From the NCBI GenBank assembly GCA_021732415.1, contig JAKFVC010000178.1:1-61773 (forward strand): 61,773 nucleotides of DNA. The letters are read 5' to 3'. Shown here one piece after another: positions 1 to 9,206 of this stretch. Under the pieces are notes generated by a model. It was not told where the DNA came from and ran no database searches. It worked only from the letters and a program-made list of their open reading frames with translations. Both the position numbers and the translations under genes were made by a program. The stretch comes from Planctomycetaceae bacterium. Its GTDB lineage: Bacteria; Planctomycetota; Planctomycetia; Planctomycetales; Planctomycetaceae. Position 1 is the first letter of the stretch; the number at the start of each line of letters is the position of its first letter.

Positions 1-36
1 CACTTCCGGCGACAACTCTTGCTTGGATTTGGCCAT
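1..36 (-). CDS. Start of a gene truncated by the left edge
   Basis: On the minus strand an ATG at 36-34 opens a frame reading MAKSKQELSPEV to the window edge. A purine-rich AAGGA lies about 9 bases upstream of it, which fits a ribosome binding site. Only 12 codons are visible, so the product cannot be named. It would be divergent from the lipoprotein gene at 267. Inference only. Confidence 0.35.
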   Translation of the reverse strand, partial: MAKSKQELSPEV

Positions 37-266
37 CTCCTGACTTCCTTGTCTAAATGGCGAACACGAAAAGCTCCATTGACTTTTTATCACACTCAGT
101 GCGCCGCGCGAACCCCGTCCCGCACTCTGGGGTGTGAAGCAATTCGAATCCGGGATTGACCCTTAGCCCAATTTCGCATATCACCCCGGCCTCATATCTC
201 TACTCCTGCCGTTGGTTGTCTGCCTTATTCCCGCTCGTCAAAACTTGCCCTTCCTGGAGGATGCCC

Positions 267-1232
267 ATGCCGGCCATCCGTTGTCTGTGCGCGTCGCTAC
301 TGTTGGTGTTGGTTGGTTGTACGTCGACGAAGACGTCCAATACCGCGCGCACCGGGACCGAGCAACTGCTGATCTCGAATGCGGTTGATCAGGCTCTGGG
401 GAAGGTCGATTTTGCCCCGATGGCGGGGAAGAAAGTGATGGTCGAGGAGAAGTATCTCGACTCGGTGGATAAGGGCTATATCGTCAGTTCGATCCGCCAT
501 AATGTGCTGCACGCGGGAGGACATTTGACCGCCAAGCCGGAAGAGGCGGATATCATTCTCGAGCTACGAAGCGGTGGTGTCGGGACCGATATTTCGGATG
601 CTTTTCTGGGTGTGCCGGGTATCTCATTGCCAGGCATGGTCGCCCTGCCTGATCTGAAATTGATCACCCGCTCGCGGCAGTCCGCGTTTGCCAAACTGGG
701 GATCGTCGCCATCGACGCCAAGACGCAGCAGGAGCTGCCCGTCGGTGGAGTTTCGCTGGCGATGTCGGACGATAACAACTGGTATGTGATGGGCGTGGGA
801 CCGTACCGTCAGGGCACGGTTGAGAAAGAAGTCGGGGTGTCGGTGGGGCCAGGTACCGGAGCGATGGATGGAATGATCCCGCCCGTCGTGTCATTCAACA
901 AGCCCAGAAGCGGAAGCACCACAGCGAACGGAATCCCGGTCGCGAATGGTCGTCAGAATCTGCGACGCGCACCCAGCAACGTCACCACGCCGCGGCCAAT
1001 CGCCAACGAGCCTGCCACAGAAGAAACGACCGGACGCATTCGGTTAACCGCGGGTGACGAAGAGCCCGCGAAGGAATCTGTCGTAGATGGGCAACGAAGT
1101 CTCCGACGTTGGCCTGGGCCGGTTGACCCAATTGGGGGCGAAGAGATCCCGGCGAAAGAACCCGTAGCGAACCAGCCGTCGCCACGTCCAGCCGAGCAAC
1201 TGCCTGCGGACGAGAAGTCGTTGTTTGAATAA
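267..1232 (+). CDS. DUF6655-like lipoprotein
   Basis: Predicted outer-surface or periplasmic lipoprotein of 321 residues. The ATG at 267 is preferred over 156 and 261: a GGAGG sits 6 bases before it, and it gives a clean signal peptide ending in a lipobox LVGC at about residues 15-18. After the lipobox comes the stretch TSTKTSNTARTGTEQLLISN, which I recall from planctomycete proteins annotated DUF6655. The conserved part runs to about residue 200. The remaining 120 residues are low-complexity, rich in Pro, Arg, Glu and Ala, with repeats such as EEPAKE and EEIPAKE, so probably a disordered tail. No catalytic motif is visible and the function is unknown. It is convergent with the HAD gene at 1316-2194. 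Confidence 0.75.
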   Translation: MPAIRCLCASLLLVLVGCTSTKTSNTARTGTEQLLISNAVDQALGKVDFAPMAGKKVMVEEKYLDSVDKGYIVSSIRHNVLHAGGHLTAKPEEADIILELRSGGVGTDISDAFLGVPGISLPGMVALPDLKLITRSRQSAFAKLGIVAIDAKTQQELPVGGVSLAMSDDNNWYVMGVGPYRQGTVEKEVGVSVGPGTGAMDGMIPPVVSFNKPRSGSTTANGIPVANGRQNLRRAPSNVTTPRPIANEPATEETTGRIRLTAGDEEPAKESVVDGQRSLRRWPGPVDPIGGEEIPAKEPVANQPSPRPAEQLPADEKSLFE

Positions 1233-1258
1233 AGTAGCCTTCTTTGACCGCAAATAAA

Positions 1259-1290
1259 GCAACCCGGATGCATTGCTGCAACCGGGTTGT
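1259..1290 (-). terminator. Possible bidirectional terminator hairpin
   Basis: The arms AACCCGG (1261-1267) and CCGGGTT (1282-1288) form a stem between the convergent lipoprotein and HAD genes. On the minus strand the stem is followed by a T-rich run (TTGCTTTATTTG), so it mainly serves the HAD gene. The tract is weaker on the plus strand. Confidence 0.4.
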
Positions 1291-1315
1291 GTCGTTAGTT
1301 GGGTGCTGATCTAAG

Positions 1316-2194
1316 CTAAGCCGAATGAATTGCCGGCAAGGCCGCCCGTTTTTCACGGCCATTCCGGCGCTCACCCCCACCGGTAGACCACAACGGACGC
1401 CAGCCCGATTGGTCTAGCAACTCGGTGAATTCCGCGACCGAATCGACGATCACTTCGGGGCGGTAGGCATACTTCGGGAGATCCTCAGCACGCGTCCCAC
1501 CACTCAGCACGAGGCCCGTGTGGAAGCCAAACTGTACGCCGCCGAGGATATCGGTTTCCATGGTGTCGCCGATCATCGTGATCTCGTCGGTGGCCAGGCC
1601 CAGTTCGTCTCCCGCGATTCGCATCATGACGGGGCTGGGTTTGCCGACGCTGAAGGCCTTGATGCCGGTCGCTAACTCCAGCATGGCGACCATCGCTCCA
1701 CAGCCGGGCCGCAATCCGTGCTGAGTCGGGCAGTTGGCATCGAGGTTGGTGGCGATCAGCTTCGCACCCTCCATGATCATGCGGACGGCCGCTTCAACCA
1801 TCTCTAAGTTGAATGTGCGGCCTTCGCCGACCACGACGTAGTCAGGCTCATGGTCCACGACCGAGAAGCCGTTCTGGTGCAGGGCTGTCAGCAAGCCTCC
1901 TTCACCAATCACGTAGGCAGTTCCTCCTGGTTTTTGCCTCGCCAGAAAGCGCGCGGTGGCCATCGCGCTGGTAAAGATATGTTCCTCTTCGACTTCGATA
2001 CCCAACCGAGCCACCTTGGCCACCACATCGCGCCGCGTTCGCTGGCTGTTGTTCGTGAGCAGGCGGAAGGGGATCTGCCTGGCTCGCAACTGCCGGATGA
2101 ACACGTCAGCACCGGGGATCATTTCCGGACCGCGGTAAAGGACCCCATCCATGTCCACAAGATATCCATGCTTGACCGTCGTTGTGCCCTTCAT
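1316..2194 (-). CDS. HAD-IIA family hydrolase (NagD/phosphoglycolate phosphatase-like)
   Basis: Cytosolic phosphatase of the haloacid dehalogenase superfamily, subclass IIA, 292 residues, the family's normal size. Motif I is DMDGVLYRG with D14 as nucleophile and D16 as acid/base. Motif II is TNNS (47-50), motif III GKPSP (184-188) and motif IV GDTMETDI (209-216). The C2-type cap lies between motifs II and III. The exact substrate (sugar phosphate, nucleotide or phosphoglycolate) cannot be read from sequence. The ATG at 2194 is preferred, with AGAGGGA upstream; an in-frame TTG at 2221 is the only longer choice. It stands alone and is convergent with the lipoprotein gene. Confidence 0.9.
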   Translation of the reverse strand: MKGTTTVKHGYLVDMDGVLYRGPEMIPGADVFIRQLRARQIPFRLLTNNSQRTRRDVVAKVARLGIEVEEEHIFTSAMATARFLARQKPGGTAYVIGEGGLLTALHQNGFSVVDHEPDYVVVGEGRTFNLEMVEAAVRMIMEGAKLIATNLDANCPTQHGLRPGCGAMVAMLELATGIKAFSVGKPSPVMMRIAGDELGLATDEITMIGDTMETDILGGVQFGFHTGLVLSGGTRAEDLPKYAYRPEVIVDSVAEFTELLDQSGWRPLWSTGGGERRNGREKRAALPAIHSA

Positions 2195-2864
2195 CAATAC
2201 GTACCGTCCCTCTGAAAGCAAACACTGGAACGTCCGCGACAGTCCGAAATCTCAATCCCACGAGATGTTTCAATACCGCAAACCATGCGGCATATTTTCG
2301 GCGGAGCACTTCGCGAACACGCGCACTATAAGTCCATGACATTCAGCGTCGAGCGCGCATGAAGAACGGTCGGTCGACCGCAATAATAACATCAGACAGA
2401 TCAGGCAATTCCCATGCCGGTGGTTGGTTAAAGGCGTCTTCTTGTGTGATAACTGCCTATGGACTAATGAGATGAGCGTGTCAGTGGTGATGCCGGTGAC
2501 TCAGTGGTGAGGGTGAGGTCCGCTTAAACATTTGGCACTGATTGCCAGACAAGCCAGTGCTGAAGGCGGATTCCTGCGGAACTGAGATGTGGGAGCAGTC
2601 AATTAACTATTAAGGGAAGTCTTCCGAGCTACTAAGGCATGATAAAGAGTTGACGAGCCATTCTGATGCGGCCGCAACTCGCTGAGCCTGGCAGTCTGAT
2701 TTTGAACACGTCCAATCTGTTTATTTGTCTTGCTGTCGAATAGGATTCCGAGAGCCGATTTCTGTCCAGCAGCTCGGAAGGTGTCGGAATTGAACTGAGA
2801 GTATCGATCGCTCGGCGTCCCGGTATTGTTCGTCTAATCCGTACTCGTATTGTGGGAGCACATC
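2195..2864. other. Intergenic region, no gene seen
   Basis: A 670-base gap between divergent genes (HAD on minus, WD40 on plus). Short ORFs on both strands have no family signal and no ribosome binding site. I see no strong inverted repeat, unlike most other gaps in this window. It presumably carries both promoters, but no convincing -35/-10 pair is visible. Confidence 0.5.
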
Positions 2865-4415
2865 GTGCCCAAAACGCAATTCACTTTCATTGCAGTTCTG
2901 TTGGCTGCTGCGAGCTTAATGGGAAGTTTGGCTCAGGCTGACTCCAAGCCCAATGCTCCCGCGACTGCATCGGACAAGCAGGCTGCCGGCCCGGAAAAGG
3001 CTGCGGCTGCACCGGCGGCGAATTCCGATCGTCAATACGATCCGAAAGGTCGATTTTCCATTGTGTTGCCTAAAGACTGGGTAGAGGGCCGGCAGGAAGG
3101 ACACTATCAAAGTCCTGATAACACGGGCTATACCGAAAGTCTGACTACCGGAATTAAAAAGGATTCGTCGATAGGTCCGACTGCGTATTTGGACAAGGCG
3201 ATCCCTTCGATGCAGAAAAGAATACCTGAATTTAAAGAGATCGAACGCTGGGAATTGAAAATCGACGACAAGCCAGCAGTGGGCATGATCTACACGTTTA
3301 AAGTTTTGACGCAAGACTGCAAGAATGTCCTGTATGTCGTGTCTCAGGGCGACCAGCACGCGTTCATGACATTCTCGACATTGACCGAATCATTCGATGA
3401 GTGGAAGGATCAATTCCAGAAATCGGCTGTGACATTTCGTTTCACGCGGCCGGGCGATCCGCCACCTCCCAAGCCCAAGCCTCCGGTCGTGCCCGATGAA
3501 GTCCCCGATCCCAATGCACCCAAGGATTCCAGTCAGATCCTGTTAACGCTACGGGGCCACGCAGGCTCGGTCGATGGCGTCAAATACAGTCCCGATGGAA
3601 AGCAATTAGCATCGTTCAGCCAGGACAAAACAATTCGACTATGGGATTCGGCCACAGGAAAATCCATCGACTACTTGCCCGGACATCGCGCTCAAATTAC
3701 GGGAATTGACTTCAGTCCTGACGGAACTCAACTGGCCTCTGGAAGCGTCGACGAGAAAGTGTACTTGTGGGACGCGAAGTCCGGAGAGTTGCAGACCAAG
3801 TTGGAAGGTGCTCGCGGATTTATCTTCGGAGTTGCCTATAGTCCCGACGGGAAAACGTTAGCGTCGTGGGGGAATGACATTGAAATTCAACTTTGGGATT
3901 TAGCTCAAAAGAAGCCGCTCCGAAAAGTGGGTAGTTATCGGATTGCGAACATCAATTCCGTCAAGTTTCATCCGGACGGAAAATCCTTGGCTGCTGTCGC
4001 ATTGGACCCACAGATCGACCAAATGAAGTTGTGGGACGTGGCGTCAGGGAAGGAAGTCCGGGCTTGGAAAACAGACGGTATGGTGAATGGAATGGCATTC
4101 AGCCCTGATGGGAAAATGCTCGCCGGGGTGGAGAAGAACGGTCTAACATTTTGGAATTCGGCGACTGGGGAAGTAATTCGCCAAATTCCCTTGAAGTATG
4201 CCCGTCTCGTCGCATTTAGTCCGGACGGTAAACGTGTGGCAACAGCGTCGAGCGTAGACATTCGGATCTTCGACGTCGCCTCAAGCAAGGAAGTATTGGC
4301 ACTGACAGGACACAGTGCGACGATCCACGGATTGTCATTTAGTCCGGATGGGACGCGTTTAGCATCCGCGAGTTATGACAAAAAAATCAAAATCTGGAAC
4401 GTTAAGACGGAGTAG
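2865..4415 (+). CDS. Secreted WD40 beta-propeller protein with N-terminal PsbP/DcrB-like domain
   Basis: Exported 516-residue protein. I use the GTG at 2865 because GGGAG lies 8 bases before it and the protein then begins with a signal peptide (VPKTQFTFIAVLLAAASLMG, cleavage after AQA). Residues 45-195 form a domain opening RFSIVLPKDWVEG, of the PsbP/DcrB-like lipid- or stress-related type. A Pro-rich linker (PPPPKPKPPVVPDEVPDPNA) joins it to seven WD40 repeats at about 220-516. Each repeat carries the signature SPDGKxLAS followed by LWD, IWN or a variant. Seven blades would close a propeller, so the protein probably scaffolds periplasmic partners. It has no enzymatic motif and no operon neighbour. 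The two-part architecture is seen directly; the first domain's family name is tentative. Confidence 0.85.
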   Translation: MPKTQFTFIAVLLAAASLMGSLAQADSKPNAPATASDKQAAGPEKAAAAPAANSDRQYDPKGRFSIVLPKDWVEGRQEGHYQSPDNTGYTESLTTGIKKDSSIGPTAYLDKAIPSMQKRIPEFKEIERWELKIDDKPAVGMIYTFKVLTQDCKNVLYVVSQGDQHAFMTFSTLTESFDEWKDQFQKSAVTFRFTRPGDPPPPKPKPPVVPDEVPDPNAPKDSSQILLTLRGHAGSVDGVKYSPDGKQLASFSQDKTIRLWDSATGKSIDYLPGHRAQITGIDFSPDGTQLASGSVDEKVYLWDAKSGELQTKLEGARGFIFGVAYSPDGKTLASWGNDIEIQLWDLAQKKPLRKVGSYRIANINSVKFHPDGKSLAAVALDPQIDQMKLWDVASGKEVRAWKTDGMVNGMAFSPDGKMLAGVEKNGLTFWNSATGEVIRQIPLKYARLVAFSPDGKRVATASSVDIRIFDVASSKEVLALTGHSATIHGLSFSPDGTRLASASYDKKIKIWNVKTE

Positions 4416-4436
4416 ACCCAAGTGTTAGTAATGAGC

Positions 4437-4847
4437 TCAGGCCCTGGGCCGTGAGAATACTTCCACCACATGTCCGTCCGGATCCATGCAGAAGACCTGC
4501 AGGCAACCATCGGGACGATGGCGCGGTTCGCCCTTCATCTCAACGCCGTGGGCTTTGAGGATGTCGGGGACGATTGTGGCGTCGGCGAGTTCGAAGGCAT
4601 AGTGGAAGGTGCGGCCGGGGCGGACGTATTCGGCGGGGGCCGGGAAGCCTGCTGGGGCGCTGCCTTCATGTGCCTGGATCAGATGGATCTGCTGGTTGCC
4701 GATTTGAAACCAGGAACCTGGGAAGTTGAAGCCGGGGCGCGGGACGACTCGCATCCCCAGAATGTCGCAATAAAACCGGCGGCTGCGCTCCAGATCGGCG
4801 ACGACGAGAGTGACGTGATCAATTCCGGTAACCTGGAGTGCGGACAT
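4437..4847 (-). CDS. VOC family (glyoxalase/bleomycin resistance-type) protein
   Basis: Small metal-dependent enzyme fold of 136 residues. The N-terminal half begins with GIDHVTLVVADLERSRRFYC, where His11 is the usual first metal ligand. The C-terminal half ends DPDGHVVEVF, where the Glu is the usual second ligand. The spacing matches single-domain glyoxalase/dioxygenase-superfamily proteins with two paired beta-alpha-beta-beta-beta units. The substrate is unknown; fosfomycin or glyoxal activity should not be assumed. The ATG at 4847 is used, with AAGGA 8-10 bases upstream; a longer start at 4883 would add residues outside the fold. It is convergent with the WD40 gene, with only about 20 bases between the stops. 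Confidence 0.85.
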   Translation of the reverse strand: MSALQVTGIDHVTLVVADLERSRRFYCDILGMRVVPRPGFNFPGSWFQIGNQQIHLIQAHEGSAPAGFPAPAEYVRPGRTFHYAFELADATIVPDILKAHGVEMKGEPRHRPDGCLQVFCMDPDGHVVEVFSRPRA

Positions 4848-4936
4848 GATGGACATCCTTATGGAGGGAGCGTGAGCGGCCAAGGTTGCAGTATAGCCGC
4901 GATTGTCACGTCAGGCCAAGTGGCCAGTCGAGTGTC

Positions 4937-5158
4937 GTGGGATGGGTCTCCAGGCCCGTCCGTCCCCTAAGAAGTGGCTCGGCATACGCTTAAGGACGAC
5001 GGTTTGAGGCTGCGCGAGATGAATGCATGATCGGAAACATCACGGATTTGTGGAGCCTAGAATAAGTCGCAACCCGTGCGCTGCGCGAAGCTCGCGGGGG
5101 TCGAATCTATGTGAAGTTGAAGGTTACGGGCTCGGACGGGCCTGGAGACCCATCCCAC
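4937..5158. repeat. Inverted-repeat element, family A (with a B right half)
   Basis: The left arm begins GTGGGATGGGTCTCCAGG at 4937 and the right arm ends CCTGGAGACCCATCCCAC at 5158, forming a stem of about 30 bases. Inside it, 5070-5130 matches the right-hand B layer of the composite at 59631 (shared GTGCGCTGCGCGAAGCTC). A partial third copy of the A arm follows at 5163-5181. It fills the gap between the VOC and aldolase genes. Confidence 0.8.
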
Positions 5159-5283
5159 GAACACTGGAGACCCATCCCATGGATTCTTTGGGCAGCACTT
5201 GCCGCCGGCGGCGGGTTTCGCGACATTGGTGAATGTGGAATCGCGATCCTGACAACTCAACAAATGCTGGAAGAATACAACTC

Positions 5284-6078
5284 ATGAAGAAGAATCCGGT
5301 GAAGGCGGCACTTCGCGCTGGGAAACCTCAAGTCGGTACCTGGCTGTCGTTCGGTAGCGTGTTTGCCGCGCGCGTGATGGCGCGGGTCGGTTTTCCGTGG
5401 CTGACCATCGACATGGAGCACTCGCCCATCGACTGGAATGAAGCCAGCCTGTTGTTCGGTTGCATTGCCGATGCGGGTGGGGTGCCCCTGTGCCGCGTTC
5501 CCAAGGGAAGCCACGATCTCATCAAGCGAGCTCTCGATGCCGGCGCGTATGGGATTGTTGTTCCGATGGTCAATACCGTGGAAGAGGCCAAGATCGCCAT
5601 CGCGGCCTGCAAATATCCGCCGCAGGGTAATCGTTCGGTCGGTGGCGGTTTGCACTCGTTTAATTTCGACGCGACTCCGGGTGACTATTACAAGAACGCC
5701 AATGACGAGATTCTGGTCGTGTTGCAGACCGAATCCCCGGAAGGTGTTGACAACGCGGAAGCCATCTACAGTTTGCCCGGAGTCGACGCGATCTTCATCG
5801 GTCCCGCCGACCTGCAGGCTCAGATGCGCGGTCCTGATGGCAAGGATCCCTCGGTCGAGGAACACGAAGCGATGATGCAGCGGGTGCTGACCATCGGCAA
5901 GAAAGTCGGGACACCGGTGGGGCTGCACGTGCAGTCGGTGGAAGACGTCAAGAAGCGGATCGAACAAGGCTGGCAGTTCCTGGCCATTGGCAGCGAGATG
6001 CGCTTTATGACTGCGGAAGCTCAGCGGGTCGTTTCGGCGTTGAATCTCAAGCAGGCGGCTGACTTGGCGCGATACTAA
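5284..6078 (+). CDS. HpcH/HpaI aldolase family protein (2-oxo-3-deoxy acid aldolase type)
   Basis: Cytosolic class II pyruvate aldolase of 264 residues, full length for the family that includes HpaI, GarL and RhmA. These enzymes cleave or form 4-hydroxy-2-oxo acids, releasing pyruvate. The family signatures are [10 protein letters not shown] (D43, E45, H46 with the base His), R71 in LCRVPKG binding the carboxylate, E150 in QTE, and D176 in FIGPADL; the last two are the metal ligands. The ATG at 5284 gives the normal family N-terminus; the longer frame from 5233 runs through spacer DNA. Nothing in the neighbourhood fixes the substrate (aromatic, rhamnonate or glucarate degradation). It is convergent with the UbiB-like kinase. 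Confidence 0.9.
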   Translation: MKKNPVKAALRAGKPQVGTWLSFGSVFAARVMARVGFPWLTIDMEHSPIDWNEASLLFGCIADAGGVPLCRVPKGSHDLIKRALDAGAYGIVVPMVNTVEEAKIAIAACKYPPQGNRSVGGGLHSFNFDATPGDYYKNANDEILVVLQTESPEGVDNAEAIYSLPGVDAIFIGPADLQAQMRGPDGKDPSVEEHEAMMQRVLTIGKKVGTPVGLHVQSVEDVKKRIEQGWQFLAIGSEMRFMTAEAQRVVSALNLKQAADLARY

Positions 6079-6103
6079 TTCCGGCGCCTGTTACCAAGTT
6101 TTT

Positions 6104-6316
6104 AGCCACAGAAGGACACAGAAGAAACACAGAAAAAGACCGAGTGAAAGTGCATAACAAGATGAGCAGGTGAGCCGGGCGGCGTGAGCCCCCGGATTCT
6201 TCTTAGGTGCGTGTTTCTGTATCAAAAGAAGAATCCCGGGGCTTACGCCACCGGGCTCGCCTAGATCGTTGTTGATTGCTCCTCTTTCTGTGTTTCTTCT
6301 GTGTCCTTCTGTGGCT
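6104..6316. repeat. Nested inverted repeat: family E outside, family F inside
   Basis: Outer arms 6104-6137 and 6283-6316 are near-perfect complements (AGCCACAGAAGGACACAGAA against its mirror). Inner arms 6168-6205 and 6226-6262 are built on GGTGAGCCGGGCGGCGTGAG. The result is one hairpin lying in the loop of another. It sits between the convergent aldolase and UbiB-like genes, so it may act as a bidirectional terminator or transcript-end protector. Confidence 0.85.
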
Positions 6317-6361
6317 GAAAGTTCTTTATCAATTGAACTTCGCGATTGGCTGGGGTGTTTT

Positions 6362-8044
6362 TTATAGCCTTCCGCTGCGGAAGATGCCGTAGACCAGCCA
6401 GACTCCCAGCAGGCTGGAGAGGATGAAGACGGGGATTGTGATCCACGTGGAGTTGATGCCGGAGACTGTTCCCGAGCGCACGATCAGGGCGGAGGCCACG
6501 ATCAATGAGGACATCACCAACCCCACGACAATCCGATTGCCCGAGCGATCGAGTTCCGTGACGAGATAATCGAGGTTCTGGTGTTCGAACTGAATCTTCA
6601 GTTCGTCCTGGCTCAGTTTTTTTAGCGTCCGTTCGATGTGTAGCGGAACATCGTGCAGAGCATGCAGCAGGCTCTCGGTTTCGTACTTCCAACGCTGAGC
6701 CAGCCGTTTGGGGTTATACCGCTCGGCGACGACGTGCTTGATAAACGGGGCCAGGTGTTGGGCCAGGTTGAATTCGGGGTCGAGGTCCCGGCCAACACCT
6801 TCTAAGGTGATCGTGGCCCGGATGAGCAGCATCAAGTCGGCCGGGTAGCGAATACCGTGGTTCGACAGAATGGCGACGAAATCGCTGAGGACCTTGCCCA
6901 TGCGCAGCCGGTCCAGTTCGACTCCGTAGTAGGATTCGATGAAGTCGCGGACGTCCGCCTGCAGCAGGCCGCGATCGACTTCCTGCGACGGCTTGCCGAC
7001 GACCAGCACCAGATCGACTGCGCCCTTGACGTTGCGTTGCGAGATGCACAGAAACAGATCGACGAGTTGCTCGCGGCGTTCTTCTTCCAGTCTGCCGACC
7101 ATGCCGTAGTCGATCAGGCCCAACGTGCCATTGCCTGTGATGCGGAGGTTGCCGGGATGCGGGTCTCCGTGGAACAGGCCGAGCTCGAACGCCTGCTTGA
7201 AGAAGATGCGGGCCCCGTTGGCGGCGATGGCCTTCGGTGACAGGCCGGCCGCCAGCAATCCCTCGTGATCGGTGACGCGCAGACCGTCGATGAATTCCAT
7301 GGTGATGACGGCATCGCTGGACAAATCCGAATAGATTCTGGGAACGACCAGCGTCGCGTCATGACTGAAGAGTCTCGAGAATTCCTCGACCGTCCGTGCC
7401 TCACGCAGGAAATTCATTTCACGGCGGATGGAGCGCGAGAATTGCTGGACCAGGCCGACGGGATCAAAGATTTCGGCTTCGGGAATGTGCCGTTCGATCA
7501 TACTGGCCAGTTCCAGCATCAGATCCAGATCGCGTTCGACGTCCCGCACGACGTGTGGCCGGCGAATCTTGACGGCCAGTTGGGTGCCGTCGAAATGCTT
7601 GGCGCGATGGACCTGGCCCAGCGATCCCGCAGCGAGAGGCTGAGGATCGAATTCGGCATACAGCGTGTTGACAGGACCGCCGAGTTCCCTTTCGAGGATT
7701 TCGATGGCCGTCGCGGAATTGAACGGGGGGACCCCTTCCTGCAGCTTGGTGAGTTCGGTGATGACATCGGGCGGCACGAGATCGGGGCGGGTGCTCATCA
7801 CCTGCCCGAACTTGATGAAGGTGGCCCCCAGATCTTCCAGGGCCATGCGGATCCGCTGCGGCCGGGTGAGGCGGGTTTCCTGATCCGCCCGGCGGCGGAA
7901 CAACAGCCGTTGGCCCCACCGAATGTAGCGCATCAGGCCGAGCCGCTCGACGACATCACCGAAGCCGTAGTTGAACAATACGGTGGCGATCTGCCGGCTG
8001 CGGCCCAGGCTGCGCAAGAACCGAAAGGGGTGACGTTCAGGCAC
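6362..8044 (-). CDS. ABC1/AarF/UbiB family atypical protein kinase-like membrane protein
   Basis: A 560-residue UbiB-family protein. The family supports quinone biosynthesis or lipid handling in bacteria as an atypical ATPase/kinase. The diagnostic parts are all present: KFGQ at 78-81 in the N-terminal extension, the Ala-rich loop AAGS at 138-141 replacing the Gly-rich loop, Lys159 in LAVKI, the ERD and EMNFLREA helices near 170-216, HGDPHPGN at 292-299 and DYG at 312-314. The C-terminus from about 500 holds two hydrophobic segments (VVGLVMSSLIVASALIV and ITIPVFILSSLLGVWLVYGI), as usual for the family. No quinone genes are adjacent, so the pathway is inferred from family only. Confidence 0.92.
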   Translation of the reverse strand: MPERHPFRFLRSLGRSRQIATVLFNYGFGDVVERLGLMRYIRWGQRLLFRRRADQETRLTRPQRIRMALEDLGATFIKFGQVMSTRPDLVPPDVITELTKLQEGVPPFNSATAIEILERELGGPVNTLYAEFDPQPLAAGSLGQVHRAKHFDGTQLAVKIRRPHVVRDVERDLDLMLELASMIERHIPEAEIFDPVGLVQQFSRSIRREMNFLREARTVEEFSRLFSHDATLVVPRIYSDLSSDAVITMEFIDGLRVTDHEGLLAAGLSPKAIAANGARIFFKQAFELGLFHGDPHPGNLRITGNGTLGLIDYGMVGRLEEERREQLVDLFLCISQRNVKGAVDLVLVVGKPSQEVDRGLLQADVRDFIESYYGVELDRLRMGKVLSDFVAILSNHGIRYPADLMLLIRATITLEGVGRDLDPEFNLAQHLAPFIKHVVAERYNPKRLAQRWKYETESLLHALHDVPLHIERTLKKLSQDELKIQFEHQNLDYLVTELDRSGNRIVVGLVMSSLIVASALIVRSGTVSGINSTWITIPVFILSSLLGVWLVYGIFRSGRL

Positions 8045-8068
8045 GTTGATGATCCGGTCTACTTCACT

Positions 8069-8323
8069 GTAGGATGGCCGCCTCGGCCGTCTTTTTGCTC
8101 ATTTCATACAAGTTTTTTGAGCCACAGAATGACACAGAATAAACACAGAAAATAGCAAGAGAACTCATCCTCTGATTCTGTGTTTCTTCTGTGTCATTCT
8201 GTGGCGAAAACTCCCTCTTCTTAGACCTCTGTGTTCTCCAAGTCTCCGTGGTGAAATCCTCTATCTACTGGTTCATCAAATACAGCCGGGCAAAGAATTC
8301 GACGGCCGGGGCGGCCATCCTAC
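8069..8323. repeat. Nested inverted repeat: family G outside, family E inside
   Basis: Outer arms 8069-8091 and 8301-8323 complement each other (GTAGGATGGCCGCCTCGGCC). Inner arms 8119-8152 and 8175-8205 are the same E family as at 6104 (GCCACAGAATGACACAGAA). A lone half of family H (CTCCGTGGTGAA type) lies near 8225-8255. It fills the gap between the esterase end and the UbiB-like start. Confidence 0.85.
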
Positions 8324-8336
8324 ATCCCTTGGACGG

Positions 8337-9206
8337 TTACTTACGCCATAACCAGCGTAGCGAATCGGGCAGGATGGCTCCGCCGTGTTTGCCGTTGTGG
8401 CCGCCGTCTCCGTATTCGAACTTGTAGTCGTACTTGGCGAACTTCAGGGCTGAGGCCATTTCCTGGTTGGCGAGCGGCCAACTGCCGTGCAAATTGTCGA
8501 GGTCGTTGGAGCCCTCCTGCAGGAAGACCCGAATCGGCTTGCGTTCGGTCTTGCGGATCCAATAGGGATAGACGTTACCGCCGCGGATATTGGTGAAGCT
8601 GCCGACGTGGCTGAGGACCTTGCCGAATTGATCGGGACGTTCCCAGGCAACAGTAAAGGCACAGATCCCGCCGGAGCTGATTCCGCAGATTGCACGCTGG
8701 GCGGGATCCTTCGAAATGTTGTAGCTCTTGTCGATCTCGGGGAGGAACTCGTCGATCAGGAACTTGGCGTATTGATCGCCCAGCGAATCGTATTCGAAGC
8801 TGCGGTTGCCGCGGGCCTTCTGCTTCGGGTCAGCGGCGGGGACAGCGCCGGGGCTGATGAAGATGCCGATCGTGACGGGCATCTCCTTCTTGTGAATCAG
8901 GTTGTCGAACACGATCGGGACCCGGAAGTCGTTCTTCTCGTTGACGTAGGCGCCGCCGTCCTGGAAGACCATCAGGCTGGCCGGCTGGGCTTTGTCATAT
9001 TGAGCCGGTACGTAAATCCAATAGTCGCGATCGGTTCCCGCGAAGATTTTCGAATCCTTCCACTGGTGCTGAGTGACAGTCCCTGTGGGAACCCCTTCCT
9101 GGCGGACGGAATCGGGGCCGTGCTTGTAGTCGTCCGCCGCGGGCAACCGACTGCCTGCAGCGGTTAGGATCAGACTCAACAGCAGAATTCTTCCCCAGAT
9201 TCGCAT
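8337..9206 (-). CDS. Secreted esterase, alpha/beta hydrolase (esterase D/enterochelin esterase-like)
   Basis: Exported hydrolase of 289 residues. It starts at the ATG 9206, with a strong AGGGGGA about 5 bases upstream and a signal peptide RILLLSLILTAAGSRLPAA. The body matches the putative esterase family (PF00756): a beta-strand IYVPAQYD, an oxyanion region MVFQDGGAYV, the nucleophile elbow GISSGG at 175-180 with S177, and the C-terminal GGHNGKHGG carrying the catalytic His. In planctomycetes such proteins often accompany polysaccharide esterase or sugar-release pathways, but no carbohydrate genes adjoin it here. The substrate is unknown. Confidence 0.88.
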   Translation of the reverse strand: MRIWGRILLLSLILTAAGSRLPAADDYKHGPDSVRQEGVPTGTVTQHQWKDSKIFAGTDRDYWIYVPAQYDKAQPASLMVFQDGGAYVNEKNDFRVPIVFDNLIHKKEMPVTIGIFISPGAVPAADPKQKARGNRSFEYDSLGDQYAKFLIDEFLPEIDKSYNISKDPAQRAICGISSGGICAFTVAWERPDQFGKVLSHVGSFTNIRGGNVYPYWIRKTERKPIRVFLQEGSNDLDNLHGSWPLANQEMASALKFAKYDYKFEYGDGGHNGKHGGAILPDSLRWLWRK

